A stretch of 64,000 nucleotides of DNA from Pseudoalteromonas rhizosphaerae. GTDB taxonomy: Bacteria; Pseudomonadota; Gammaproteobacteria; Enterobacterales; Alteromonadaceae. A program made the position numbers and the translations under genes. Below, piece by piece: positions 27,641 through 37,298 of the stretch. The stretch lies in contig NZ_CABVLM010000011.1 in NCBI RefSeq assembly GCF_902498845.1, positions 141,116-205,115 of the forward strand. The letters are read 5' to 3'. Numbering within the stretch: position 1 is the stretch's first letter; each line of letters starts with the position of its first letter. The notes beneath the pieces are model-generated. The model did not search any database and was not told the DNA's origin. It saw only the letters and a list, made by a program, of their open reading frames with translations.

Positions 27641-28270
27641 ATGGCATCTGACTATTTTCATTTGTTAAATTTGATCGGGGTAGCGTTTTTTGCCATCTCA
27701 GGTACTCTAATGGGCCATGAAAAAAACATAGGAGGTTTTGGTGTTGTGGTTGTCGCGTCAGTGACAGCGCTCGGCGGCGGCACACTGCGCGACGTATTAT
27801 TAAACCACCCAGTATTTTGGATAGCCGAACCGGATTATTTATACGCAACATACAGCGCCATATTTATCGCCGTAATATTTATTCGTCATTTACCTCACGT
27901 ATCAAACTATTACATGTTGCTGGTCGATGCTTTGGGCATGGCAATTTTTAATATTGTTGGCATTGAAAAGTCCTTAATCGAAGGCACTACGATGATTGTG
28001 GCTATTACTATGGGCATGACCACGGGCATCTTTGGTGGTCTAATGCGCGATGTAATATGCCGTGAAGTCCCCCTTGTCATGCGCGAAGAGCTCTACTCCA
28101 CCGCGTGTCTATCTGGTGGCTTAACTTATGCCACACTGTTTCTATTAGAAGTACCTTATGTTTGGTGTATTTTAGGCGCACTCTTTATTACCGTATTTTT
28201 ACGGCTCGGTTCCCTACACTGGGGATGGCAACCAAATATATTTAGAAAAAGGTCGGTTAGAAAACAATAG
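27641..28270 (+). CDS. YicG/UPF0126 family (TRIC-type) membrane protein
   Basis: A 209-residue membrane protein with about seven helices. The start at 27641 has GGAG 8 bases upstream; an ATG four codons earlier has no ribosome site. The family signature is a repeated three-helix unit with glycine motifs: GTLMGHEKNIGGFGVVVVASVTALGGG followed by TLRDVLL, then GMTTGIFGGLMRDVICREVP in the second repeat. Prokaryotic TRIC proteins of this family are trimeric potassium channels; other members have been linked to amino-acid transport. Which applies here is unknown. Confidence 0.87.
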   Translation: MASDYFHLLNLIGVAFFAISGTLMGHEKNIGGFGVVVVASVTALGGGTLRDVLLNHPVFWIAEPDYLYATYSAIFIAVIFIRHLPHVSNYYMLLVDALGMAIFNIVGIEKSLIEGTTMIVAITMGMTTGIFGGLMRDVICREVPLVMREELYSTACLSGGLTYATLFLLEVPYVWCILGALFITVFLRLGSLHWGWQPNIFRKRSVRKQ

Positions 28271-28542
28271 TTTGCTATGTGAAGTTCCGATTAAAACGCC
28301 GAACTTTTGTACGTACCTTTTTCATCGATGATGACGTATTAAACTGAATCTTACATCCCAATGTCCATTTTTCGTACCAGGTTACAGCATAAAATTCATA
28401 GTTATTTAAGCTGAAATAAGCAAGAGTATATCGTTTGCCTTAAATTCAAGCTCCATAAGTAGATCATCGTATTTCCAGTCTCGATACTCTTGTTATTGGG
28501 TCAGGATTTGCTTTGTGAAGTCAGCCATTTATAGGTGGAAAT

Positions 28543-28719
28543 ATGATACTTTTAGGCACCTTGTCTTATTTTACCCCTATTTTCTCCACTGTGTTTGCCT
28601 CTATTAACTTATCCGTTGCTTTAGCTGACTATTTTTTACAAGGTGTTGTACTCGTGACTATTGGGTCGTTAATTTGCTTTTGGGTTACCCGCACAAAAAA
28701 ACCTGTAGTAGATAACTAA
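28543..28719 (+). pseudogene. C-terminal fragment of a YddG-like EamA family exporter
   Basis: ATG at 28543 opens 58 codons: MILLGTLSYFTPIFSTVF..., then a second helix and an end TRTKKPVVDN. It matches the last two transmembrane helices of EamA/DMT exporters of the YddG aromatic amino-acid type, where LSYFTPVLS and a closing GSLLCW pattern are typical (here IGSLICFWVTR). Upstream, in the same frame, GGN precedes the ATG as in full-length relatives, but a TGA stop lies nine codons before the ATG and no further helix is found. The other about 240 residues are gone, so it is a relic. The gap 28271-28542 shows nothing else I can name. Confidence 0.7.
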
Positions 28720-28723
28720 ATGT

Positions 28724-28755
28724 AAAAGCGAAAAGCAAATAACGCTTTTCGCTTT
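28724..28755. terminator. Bidirectional terminator before the MAPEG gene end
   Basis: AAAGCGAAAAGC and GCTTTTCGCTTT pair perfectly over 12 bases around AAATAAC. It lies 12 bases from the stop codon of the convergent MAPEG gene and also follows the exporter fragment. Confidence 0.85.
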
Positions 28756-28766
28756 ATCAGGTTTTA

Positions 28767-29186
28767 TTAGTTGGCTAATCTTAGCCCTAGCATCACCAGC
28801 ATAACTAGATTCGCAATTACGCCAATCAAAAAGAAGTAGCTACGCGGGCTGGGGTTTTTCTCTGTGGCAATTGCGTAATACAGTACCATATGAATTAAAC
28901 GTGCAATGACGTAAACCCAAATACAGATTGCAAAAACCGAACTGTGGTAATTAATCACAAAGGCAAATAAAACCGTTCCTATAAATAACGCGCTGTTTTC
29001 TAATGTGTTATGAAAGGTGCGATGCGCTCTAAATATAAAACTCTCATGAGATAGGTCTTTATCAATTTTTCCTGGCACAGCCCCAGGCTGTTTGGCTTTA
29101 CTAAACGTCGCCACTGCCCACTGTACTAACACCATAATTAAATATAAATAAAATGCTATAAACGCTGAATGCCCTATATCGGTCAT
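28767..29186 (-). CDS. MAPEG family membrane protein
   Basis: A 139-residue protein with four hydrophobic helices. FRAHRTFHNTLENSALFIGT is the MAPEG signature (the R..H.N..EN pattern of glutathione-handling membrane proteins), followed by YVIARLIHMVLYY. MAPEG enzymes bind glutathione and act in detoxification or lipid mediator synthesis in eukaryotes; bacterial roles are poorly defined. A related but separate MAPEG protein is encoded at 40188-40592. The 279-base gap 29187-29465 contains no recognised element. Confidence 0.87.
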   Translation of the reverse strand: MTDIGHSAFIAFYLYLIMVLVQWAVATFSKAKQPGAVPGKIDKDLSHESFIFRAHRTFHNTLENSALFIGTVLFAFVINYHSSVFAICIWVYVIARLIHMVLYYAIATEKNPSPRSYFFLIGVIANLVMLVMLGLRLAN

Positions 29187-29465
29187 TGCTTAATCCTTTG
29201 TGTTGTTATTAGAGTAGTAGTTATAGCAACTATCAAGCCACATATAAGCCACTGATATATATAGAAATTACTTTTTAGTAAAATGATTTTTTGTAATAGA
29301 TTCATTCTTTATATAAAACTTACTCTATAACAGCGGCTTGGTATTTTTTGCAGCCTAAGCGCAACCACAAAAACAATACTAATTACTTACTTTATAAATT
29401 TTGTTTGATTATTTATTCTAAGTATTGTTTTATAGCGTTACTGATAACGGAACGGTAAAATAAAT

Positions 29466-30632
29466 ATGATGAATAAAATAACCAAATGCTTGGCAACCTT
29501 AGCTCTGTTGAACTGTGTATCAGCGCCCGCTTTTTCAGCTCAATATGAAATCGAAAAAGGTGAAAACTTGTCTAAGTTGGCGCAATACAAAGACGTAACC
29601 ACCATTAAACGCAATTTCGCAAAACAAATAGCGCTTAATTACAGTGTATTAAACGCTGATCTTAAACAAACGCTAAGCCAATATAAACTGGTTTTGAATG
29701 CGGATCAGCTACCGTCTTTAGGCATGCACACACAACAAAATACTCGTTTAGCAAACAGCGCATTACAACAGCTTAAAGGTTTACCACAAAACACCGGTAG
29801 TTTGTTACAAGTGCGTTTGGCTAGCGATGAAATGCTTAGCGCTTGGCAGCAAGGCGAACGCCCTTTATTTGCATTTGCACCTGCTGGTGACGATTCGCAA
29901 TGGAGCGAGATTGAAGCGTTCGATCAGTTTGGTGACATTCACTATCTTAGTGTTGATCAAATGCCGACCCAACCTGTATTTATTGTCGAATTAGATCAAC
30001 AAAAAGTACAAGATGCGGGTATTGCAGTAATGAGAGGAATTTTATCTGCTAACAAATTCAGTAAAACCACGGTTAGTCCACAAAACCAGTTAAGCAATGA
30101 ACAACCCCTGCAAACCAGTGTATTGAAAAAAATACGCTTAGAAGATGACAAAGAACCTTGGATCTCAGGTGGTGCTGAAATTTATGCCATTGTAACGGGT
30201 ATCGACCCCACCCGAGATGAACCAATATTAGATATCGTTGATTTACCTTATTTAGATCATGACAAAACCGATTACAGCCCTAATCAGGTTTTAATTCATT
30301 GGCAGCGTTATCGTTGGCAAGCGGTCGATTTACTCTTAATGGAACAAGATGACAACACCAACTATAGAACTCTAGCAATAAAATTATTAGAAATATCAGA
30401 GCAAGTAATGGCGAGCATTCCTGATTTACAAGCGCAAGGTTATGCCATTATCCCTAAGCTGACCAATGAACTACTAAAAGCAATGCCGGATGAATGGTTT
30501 ACTAATAATGACGATTATGTTGATGTTTTTTACACGCTGTTTGAAAACAAAGACTATCAAGAATATAAAGGAGCAAGCAGTAGTGCGACCATTACGCTGT
30601 CTCCTTTAGAAATTAACCCAAGACTAAACTAA
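29466..30632 (+). CDS. DUF3103 family secreted protein
   Basis: A 388-residue protein with a signal peptide (LATLALLNCVSAPAFSAQY). The mature part is rich in Gln, Leu and Asp. Recognisable stretches are RLASDEMLSAWQQGERPLFAFAPAG near residue 125 and ISGGAEIYAIVTGIDPTRDEP near residue 240, which I associate with the DUF3103 family of Vibrio and Pseudoalteromonas. No catalytic motif or membrane segment is seen. The function is unknown. It stands alone and is closed by a terminator at 30681-30720. Confidence 0.65.
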   Translation: MMNKITKCLATLALLNCVSAPAFSAQYEIEKGENLSKLAQYKDVTTIKRNFAKQIALNYSVLNADLKQTLSQYKLVLNADQLPSLGMHTQQNTRLANSALQQLKGLPQNTGSLLQVRLASDEMLSAWQQGERPLFAFAPAGDDSQWSEIEAFDQFGDIHYLSVDQMPTQPVFIVELDQQKVQDAGIAVMRGILSANKFSKTTVSPQNQLSNEQPLQTSVLKKIRLEDDKEPWISGGAEIYAIVTGIDPTRDEPILDIVDLPYLDHDKTDYSPNQVLIHWQRYRWQAVDLLLMEQDDNTNYRTLAIKLLEISEQVMASIPDLQAQGYAIIPKLTNELLKAMPDEWFTNNDDYVDVFYTLFENKDYQEYKGASSSATITLSPLEINPRLN

Positions 30633-30680
30633 GTCATCCCCATTCGCTTAATTATTATTGCGGATGGTATCTTCTTCACT

Positions 30681-30720
30681 AGCCACCCATTAGCGCTTTA
30701 ACGTTAACGGGTGGCTTTAT
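30681..30720. terminator. Terminator after the DUF3103 gene
   Basis: AGCCACCC (30681-30688) pairs with GGGTGGCT (30709-30716), followed by TTAT. It sits between convergent genes; on the minus strand the T tract is poor, so it mainly serves the DUF3103 gene. Confidence 0.6.
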
Positions 30721-30765
30721 CTTAAACAGCCACTTTTTTGAAAACACGCGTTATATTTTAATACC

Positions 30766-31887
30766 CTAACCTTGCGCTACTGATTTACGAAAGCGCATTA
30801 ATGCAACAGTAAAAAACACACTGCCAATAACAACTAACGCTAAAAAGTAAGGCCAAACTACATCCCACCCTGCTCCTCGGTATAAAATTGCTTGAGCAAA
30901 TTTTACAAAATGCGTTGTTGGCGCCAATAACATTATATTTTGCACCACCTCAGGCATACTTTCATGCGGCGTAACACCACCAGAGAGCATTTGTAATGGT
31001 AATAAAATTAAGATCATCAGTAACCCGAGTTGCGGCATGGTGCGCGCCTGCGTTCCTAACAATATACCCAGCGATGTGGTCGCAAATAAATGAATAGCAA
31101 CGCCAAATAAAAATAAGCCTGGCGAGCCATGAATAGGCACTTGTAACAAACCTTCGATCACAATAAATAATGAAAACGTAGTCAGTAATAAAATCACTAA
31201 CCCATTGGCCCAAATTTTCGCCATCACTATTTCAAAGGGGCTTAATGGCATCACTAATAAATGCTCTAATGTGCCGTGTTCACGTTCACGGATCACCGCG
31301 GCGCCAGTTAAAATAATCGAAATCATCGTGATCACGTTCATTAATTCCATCACGCTACCAAACCATACGCTTGTCATGTTTGGATTAAACATAATGTGCG
31401 CCGATTGCTTTATTGGCAGTGAATAAACGGTTCGATAACCTTGCACAAACTCATTTACCTCGCCGTTAATAATGGTTTGAATATAGTTATCACCAATAAA
31501 TGCTTGCGACATACGCGTAGCATCTATATTTACTTGAATCGTAGGTTGCTTAGCTGCAAGTACATCACGCTCAAAATAAGGCGGTATATTAAGCACAAAA
31601 GTATAACGGCCATTATCCATAGCTGAGTCAATATCGCTTAATGAAATACTGTCTGGTGTTTTAAAGTAAGGCTCATAAAAGGCATTAATAATACGCTTGG
31701 ATAATTGCGATTGGTCGTGATCAACAACTGCAATCGGCGCATTATTTAACTCTATCGACGTGGCTGAAGCCACCACATAAATCAGCCCAGTAAAAGCAAA
31801 AAAAACAAATAGCAGTAAAACCTTATCACGCCATAAACTACGCAACTCTTTAATACCTAAATTAACAATGTTTCCGCGACGTTGCAT
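30766..31887 (-). CDS. yhhJ: ABC-2 type permease YhhJ-like
   Basis: A 373-residue inner-membrane permease: one N-terminal helix (VLLLFVFFAFTGLIYVVA), a periplasmic domain of about 140 residues, then five helices including VITMISIILTGAAVIREREHGTLEHLLVMP, the ABC-2 family signature. It is the last gene of the yhiI-rbbA-yhhJ type operon, starting 2 bases after the stop codon of the fused ATPase/permease. It probably pairs with the permease half of the upstream protein to form an exporter. Confidence 0.9.
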   Translation of the reverse strand: MQRRGNIVNLGIKELRSLWRDKVLLLFVFFAFTGLIYVVASATSIELNNAPIAVVDHDQSQLSKRIINAFYEPYFKTPDSISLSDIDSAMDNGRYTFVLNIPPYFERDVLAAKQPTIQVNIDATRMSQAFIGDNYIQTIINGEVNEFVQGYRTVYSLPIKQSAHIMFNPNMTSVWFGSVMELMNVITMISIILTGAAVIREREHGTLEHLLVMPLSPFEIVMAKIWANGLVILLLTTFSLFIVIEGLLQVPIHGSPGLFLFGVAIHLFATTSLGILLGTQARTMPQLGLLMILILLPLQMLSGGVTPHESMPEVVQNIMLLAPTTHFVKFAQAILYRGAGWDVVWPYFLALVVIGSVFFTVALMRFRKSVAQG

Positions 31888-31889
31888 GG

Positions 31890-34691
31890 CTATTTGTCCT
31901 GCTTTGGAAGTAAAAATACACTGGCCAGAGTCAGCACAGGTATAAAAACGAATAAAGGCAGTAGCTGGGCTGATAAATCAGAAAAATTAAGCGCTTTATT
32001 AAAGACCCCTCGACACGCCTCTAAAAAGTAGGTGGTTGGAAACAATTTGCCAATAATCGCACCAAACCCTTCCAAGGAAGAAACAGGGTCAATTAGCCCA
32101 CAAAAGTTAACGGCAATCATCAACACAACCACCGTAGTGGCTGCCAATGCTGAAATTTGTGTTTTTGTAAAAGCCGAAATTAACAGCCCCACCCCCGTAG
32201 TCGCTGTAACGTATAATAATGCAGCCAAACTAAGCGCCCAAAAGCTGCCTTTTAGCGCCACACCAAACACGGTAATAGCAAGTGCGACTAAGCCAAAAAA
32301 GCTGATCATACTCACTAAAATGTAAGGCAGCTGTTTGCCAATAATAAATTCCAGCCGGTTAACCGGTGTTACATATAAGTTTATGATTGAACCCAACTCT
32401 TTTTCCCGCACTACGCCAAGCGCCATCAATATTGCAGGAATAAATACCAGTAGCAGTGGAATAACCGCCGGCACCATGGCCTCAATGCTTTTAAAATCTT
32501 GGTTATAACGATAGCGAGATTCAATATTAGCTGGCACTAAGTTTGGTACTTGTGCATAAGTGCGCAAAGATAAGTTGGTTAAATAGCTGTAATACACGCC
32601 GCTCATATAACCATTAATCGTTTCTGCCCTAAACGGCATAGAACCATCAATCCACACTACAATTTCAGGTTTACGGCCGCGTTTAAATTGCTGAGCAAAG
32701 TTAGGTGGAATTTCAACGGCCACGCTTAACTCACCACTGCGCATTCGTTTATTAAGTTCTTGCGGGCTTTTAATATCTGCTTTTTGAATAAAGTAACGTG
32801 AACCTGCCATATTTTGAATGTAGTTGCGGCTCTCGGGCGATTGGTCTTGATCTAGTACCGCAAAGCTTAAATCTTCAACATCAAATGTAATGCCGTAACC
32901 TAAAATAAACAGCAAAATTATCGAGCCCAGCAAAGCAAACGTTAGGCGAATAGGATCGCGCCATAACTCTAGCGTTTCGCGATGCGCATAACCAAATAAC
33001 CGCAACAAACTAAATGCGGGGTTAGTGTTATTCTTACGAGTAGCGGGCGCTGTAGCCAAAGCTTTGGGTTTATCAGTTATCGATGCTTGTATCGCCGAGC
33101 TTGCTCCGGCTGCATTTACTGCTTCTTCTAAATATGCAATAAAGGTAGCTTCTAGTGTGTCGGTATTACGCGCTTGGCACAGTGCAGCTGGCGTATCGCT
33201 GGCAAGTATTTTACCTGCATGCATTAACGAAATTCTATCGCAACGTGCTGCTTCATCCATAAAGTGAGTCGAAATAAAAATAGTCACGCCTTGTTCGCGC
33301 GAAAGCTCAATGAGTAACTGCCAAAAGTCATCCCTTGCAACGGGGTCTACACCCGATGTGGGCTCATCAAGTATGAGCATTTCAGGGCTATGAACTACCG
33401 CAACAGCAAGCGATAAACGCTGGCGAATACCTAGGGGCAAATCGGTAGGAAAATCGTCACTGTATTTTTTAAGGTTAAACCGAGTAATTAAATCTTTAAC
33501 GCGCGGCTCTATTTTCTCTGCGGGTAAGTGAAATAAACGAGCATGCAATACCAAGTTTTGCTTCACTGTAAGCTCGTTATAAAGCGAAAATGCTTGTGAC
33601 ATAAAACCAACGCGTTTGCGGCTTTCGATGTTATTGGCATCGACCTTTTCACCAAACAATTTTGCTTCGCCACTGGTTGTGGGTTGTAACCCGGTAAGCA
33701 TTTTCATTGTGGTAGTTTTTCCACAGCCATTTGAGCCTAAAAAGCCAAAAATTTCACCTTGTTCAATACTTAAACTCACGTTGTTAACAGCGGTAAAATC
33801 ACCAAATGTTTTACATAATCCATTTGCTTCTATAGCGAACTGGGTTGTGTTTAAGTCTTGTTTACGAGGTGGCACAACTAACCGCTGATGATCATGACGT
33901 TTTTCTTCAGGAAGTAATGCTATAAACGCTTCATCAAGCGATTCTTTATTAGTTTGCATTTTTAGGTTTTGTGGGCTGCCCGTACCGATTATTTTCCCAT
34001 CGTCCATAGCGACTAGCCAATCAAAATCATCGGCTTCTTCCATGTAGGCGGTCGCAACCAGTACGCTCATCGGTGTATTTTCAGCGCGAATACTGTTTAT
34101 TAATTGCCAAAATTGACGACGCGATAGCGGATCAACTCCGGTTGTTGGCTCATCTAAAATCAATAATTGAGGGTCATGGATCAATGCGCAGCACAAACCG
34201 AGTTTTTGTTTCATCCCGCCAGATAGCTTTTCTGCGGGGCGATCGGCAAATGCCTCTAAGCCTGTACTTTTTAAAAGGTTATTAATTCGTTGTTTGCGCT
34301 CTGCTTTATTTTGAGAAAAAAGGCGACCAAAAAAATCTATATTTTCAAACACAGAAAGTGTTGGGTACACATTTTTGCCAAGCCCTTGAGGCATGTAAGC
34401 AATGCGTGGCGACACCGAATTACGAAAACTACTACTACGCATATTGCCGTTTAATACCTCAACCTCCCCCTCTTGAATCGCCCTTGCCCCCGCTATAAGT
34501 GCCAATAAGCTTGATTTTCCTACGCCATCAGGGCCTATAAACCCAATCATTTTCCCGGCAGGTAATGAAATGCTAATGTTGTCCAGCACGCGATTATTAG
34601 CATAGCGATGACTCACCTTAGTAAGCGTAACTACACTTTCAAGAGGTGGCTGTTGCGCGTTTTTATCAGTGTTATTATTAGCGTTATCCAT
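31890..34691 (-). CDS. rbbA: RbbA-type fusion: two ABC ATPase domains and an ABC-2 permease
   Basis: A 933-residue protein. Residues 15-240 are a first ATPase (Walker A GPDGVGKSS, signature LSGGMKQKLG, Walker B LLILDEPTTGVDP); residues 265-490 are a second (GSNGCGKTT, LILDEPTSGVDP), whose signature reads LPLGIRQRL instead of LSGG. Residues 565-930 form an ABC-2 permease (EKELGSIINLYVTP). This is the layout of E. coli RbbA (YhiH), which was described as a ribosome-bound ATPase, while the operon context points to export. It overlaps the HlyD-family gene by one base and precedes the yhhJ-like gene by 2 bases. Confidence 0.92.
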   Translation of the reverse strand: MDNANNNTDKNAQQPPLESVVTLTKVSHRYANNRVLDNISISLPAGKMIGFIGPDGVGKSSLLALIAGARAIQEGEVEVLNGNMRSSSFRNSVSPRIAYMPQGLGKNVYPTLSVFENIDFFGRLFSQNKAERKQRINNLLKSTGLEAFADRPAEKLSGGMKQKLGLCCALIHDPQLLILDEPTTGVDPLSRRQFWQLINSIRAENTPMSVLVATAYMEEADDFDWLVAMDDGKIIGTGSPQNLKMQTNKESLDEAFIALLPEEKRHDHQRLVVPPRKQDLNTTQFAIEANGLCKTFGDFTAVNNVSLSIEQGEIFGFLGSNGCGKTTTMKMLTGLQPTTSGEAKLFGEKVDANNIESRKRVGFMSQAFSLYNELTVKQNLVLHARLFHLPAEKIEPRVKDLITRFNLKKYSDDFPTDLPLGIRQRLSLAVAVVHSPEMLILDEPTSGVDPVARDDFWQLLIELSREQGVTIFISTHFMDEAARCDRISLMHAGKILASDTPAALCQARNTDTLEATFIAYLEEAVNAAGASSAIQASITDKPKALATAPATRKNNTNPAFSLLRLFGYAHRETLELWRDPIRLTFALLGSIILLFILGYGITFDVEDLSFAVLDQDQSPESRNYIQNMAGSRYFIQKADIKSPQELNKRMRSGELSVAVEIPPNFAQQFKRGRKPEIVVWIDGSMPFRAETINGYMSGVYYSYLTNLSLRTYAQVPNLVPANIESRYRYNQDFKSIEAMVPAVIPLLLVFIPAILMALGVVREKELGSIINLYVTPVNRLEFIIGKQLPYILVSMISFFGLVALAITVFGVALKGSFWALSLAALLYVTATTGVGLLISAFTKTQISALAATTVVVLMIAVNFCGLIDPVSSLEGFGAIIGKLFPTTYFLEACRGVFNKALNFSDLSAQLLPLFVFIPVLTLASVFLLPKQDK

Positions 34692-35695
34692 TATTCAGGT
34701 ACTCGTACCTGTAACGACGTAGGCCAATTTTTTTCAGGTGCTAACAACACATAAGCAAGCCCTGGCACCCCTGTTTTTACTTGTTTGATATGATCTTTTA
34801 ATAACTGCGAGTCGAGCTTTACCTTAACTCTAAACATCAGTTTATCGCGCTCGTTTCGGGTTTCTACCGATTTAGGGGTAAATTGCGCCTGTGCAGACAC
34901 AAACGTCACTTTAGCCGGCAATGTATACTCGGCAACAGCATCAATAACAATGCGCGCTTGAGAGCCTATTGTTACCTTGCCCGCTTGCGCGGTTGGTAAA
35001 TATATACTCATATAAACATCGGTTAAATCCAATAACGATAAAACCTTACCACCACTGCCAAGCACTTCGCCAGGCTCAGCTAATCGATACAATATGCGTC
35101 CATTGATTGGTGCTGTGAGCGTGCTGTCGGCTATGTTGCTTTGTAATCGCTCAATACGTGCCTGCGCTGCTTCTATTTCAGCATCCGACTGCACAACTTT
35201 TACGTTTGCCGCGGTTAAAGCAGCTTGCGCAATAGCAGAGGTGGTTCGTTGTTGATCAACCACTTCTTTTGAAATATGGCCTTTTTCTAATAATTTTGCA
35301 GAGCGGCGCAATTCAGTTTGTGCAAAATTAAGCTCACTTTTATGCTGCTCTACAATCGCTAATGCGTATTTACGAGACTCATTAGCAACACGAAGCCCCG
35401 CCTCAGCTTCACGTAACTGTGCATTTAAATCATCAGTATCAATAACCGCTAACGTTTGACCCGCTTTGACCATATCGCCTTCTTGCACCATAACATCAAC
35501 TAAGCGGCCCGGTAATTTTGTAGCAATATCGTACTCGGTCGCTTCAATTCGCCCATTTCCATAGGCAACACTGTCAGGGAGTTGTTCAGCAAATGATGTA
35601 GGTTGCAAGGTTTGCCAAGCATACCAGCCAGCCCCCCCCACAATGACCAATACAGCGAGCTTACTCAAAGATTTGAACGTTGATTTAATTGTCAT
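34691..35695 (-). CDS. yhiI: HlyD-family periplasmic adaptor (YhiI-like)
   Basis: A 334-residue membrane fusion protein. One N-terminal membrane helix (LAVLVIVGGAGWYAWQTL) is followed by a split biotinyl-lipoyl domain (GRLVDVMVQEGDMVKAGQTL and APINGRILYRLAEPGEVLG), a long coiled-coil hairpin between them (residues 88-195) and a beta barrel. It bridges an inner-membrane ABC exporter to an outer-membrane channel, probably TolC from elsewhere. First gene of the operon. The 355-base gap 35696-36050 upstream holds an imperfect hairpin (CAACCCT near 35790 with AGGGTAGTTG) that may be part of its control region, but no clear promoter. Confidence 0.92.
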   Translation of the reverse strand: MTIKSTFKSLSKLAVLVIVGGAGWYAWQTLQPTSFAEQLPDSVAYGNGRIEATEYDIATKLPGRLVDVMVQEGDMVKAGQTLAVIDTDDLNAQLREAEAGLRVANESRKYALAIVEQHKSELNFAQTELRRSAKLLEKGHISKEVVDQQRTTSAIAQAALTAANVKVVQSDAEIEAAQARIERLQSNIADSTLTAPINGRILYRLAEPGEVLGSGGKVLSLLDLTDVYMSIYLPTAQAGKVTIGSQARIVIDAVAEYTLPAKVTFVSAQAQFTPKSVETRNERDKLMFRVKVKLDSQLLKDHIKQVKTGVPGLAYVLLAPEKNWPTSLQVRVPE

Positions 35696-36050
35696 ATGCT
35701 AAAACTCCATGTATTAAAAAAGTAATGTAAGTGGGGGTAGTCAAGGTAAAAATTTTTAGGATACAGCACGCTATTTGTTATATGAAAGCAACCCTGCTTT
35801 GTAAGTACAACAAGGGTAGTTGTAATAAGCGATTTAAACGAACTTAAAAATCCAGCTTCACTAATCTACCACCCTCACCGTTAATAAAGATGATGTGGAT
35901 CAATATAAATTAGAGTTAATGCACTAATTATTAGTGATTTTTTAAAACAGCAGGATAAAAGAAAGGGAAAACATCAAGGCACCTACTGAGCGCCTTAATA
36001 TTAATTATGTCAGCGGCAGATTAGCTTACAATTTATAGTAACAAAACCCG

Positions 36051-37088
36051 CTACGACCTTAATGCTAAGCTAATCAATACCACGCCATGATCGGTGCTTA
36101 AATCATCACGCTCAAATTCAGGGTTAATTAAATGACGGTCGTAAGTATGGTACTGGCTCACCTCAAAAAAGCTGTCGTCGTAACTTGAGTCAAACTCGCA
36201 AGATAACAAAATATAGTCAAGCACTGAGCTGCTCGCGCCAAAATAATGGGTAGGCTTTCGCTTTAAATCCACTGTATTTTGATTATTTTGATTAGCCAAA
36301 TTTAATTGCGACTTTGCAAATAACTGCCATGCGTCGTTAAGGCAATATTTTGCAAGGTAAGTTTTACTGTCCAACGTGGGGGCAAAGCGCAGTGTATTTG
36401 TTAGTAAATGGCTTAAAACGCCATCGGCTAGGTCGTTATTAAAATCGCCCATTAAAACCATTGGGTTGTGTGTAGATTCGCGGCGCGCAATGATGTCTAT
36501 CATCAGTAATGTGGCTTCACTGCCGCGCTGAATAGTTGAGCCCCAACTCCCTGCTATATCGGCTTTTAATAACTCAATAATGTTTTTTTCGGGTGTGAGG
36601 TCTTTGTTTTGCTCATCGAGCTCTATCATTGAGCGCTTAGACTTAAAATGCACCACATAACAATCCGTGTTGCCGATATGCGGTAAAGTTATTGTAGCTC
36701 TAAGCACCTTTCGGCTAAATGTAAAATCATCAGTTAAACCAAGGGTTTTAGCAAGCTCATGGTCATGCTCAACACTTGCCACTTCAACGATTGGGTATTT
36801 AGCAGCAAGTGCTACTACAGGTCGTTTGTAAATAAAGTCGTCGATTACCTGAGGCTCATCTACCACGGCAAAGTACTCATAGCCTTGCTCTTTAACTAAT
36901 TCTTTAAGCGACTCAATACTAAATACTTCTTGAAAGCCAATCATATCAGGCTGATGCTCGGTTAAGTAATTTACAAGCCAACGCTGCTTTTTAGCCCACT
37001 GCTCTGCGGTGTATATGCGTTCAAATTCATAATAGGCATTAGGCGGCTCAAGGTAATTAAACAAATTAAAAGTGGCAATTTTAAGAAT
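36051..37088 (-). CDS. Endonuclease/exonuclease/phosphatase fold protein with an unclear start
   Basis: A metal-dependent phosphoesterase of the EEP family: DMIGFQEVF carries the catalytic Glu, MVLMGDFNNDLADG the GDFN motif, and LSTDHGVVL the final Asp-His. The first strand of the fold, KIATFNLFNYLEPP, is in frame but has no ATG, GTG or usable TTG in front of it. The natural position for Met is an ATT at 37086-37088 (ATT CTT AAA ATT GCC). The first usual codon is TTG at 37062-37064 inside the strand, without a ribosome site. TATAAT on the minus strand near 37190 may be the promoter. It is either a rare ATT start or a start-codon loss. Confidence 0.75.
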   Translation of the reverse strand: MLKIATFNLFNYLEPPNAYYEFERIYTAEQWAKKQRWLVNYLTEHQPDMIGFQEVFSIESLKELVKEQGYEYFAVVDEPQVIDDFIYKRPVVALAAKYPIVEVASVEHDHELAKTLGLTDDFTFSRKVLRATITLPHIGNTDCYVVHFKSKRSMIELDEQNKDLTPEKNIIELLKADIAGSWGSTIQRGSEATLLMIDIIARRESTHNPMVLMGDFNNDLADGVLSHLLTNTLRFAPTLDSKTYLAKYCLNDAWQLFAKSQLNLANQNNQNTVDLKRKPTHYFGASSSVLDYILLSCEFDSSYDDSFFEVSQYHTYDRHLINPEFERDDLSTDHGVVLISLALRS

Positions 37089-37298
37089 CGTATCAGTAAT
37101 AACCGAATCGTCTGCTGTGGTGTTTAAAAGTGTTTTAGTGTGTGATTCAAGGTTGCTGATAAGGCTGCCCTACTTAAAATATGAAAAACGATTATAGCGG
37201 GTTATGGCTATATTAATCTAAGCGGTGAAAATTTTTCAATATCAAATTCATAGTGTTAATTTACACTAACTTATCATTTTTTAAGGCACACGGTCATT

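Noticed and set aside
31205..33888. Plus-strand open frames across the yhhJ-rbbA genes
   Set aside because: They are complementary to conserved ABC transporter domains and show no protein-like composition of their own.
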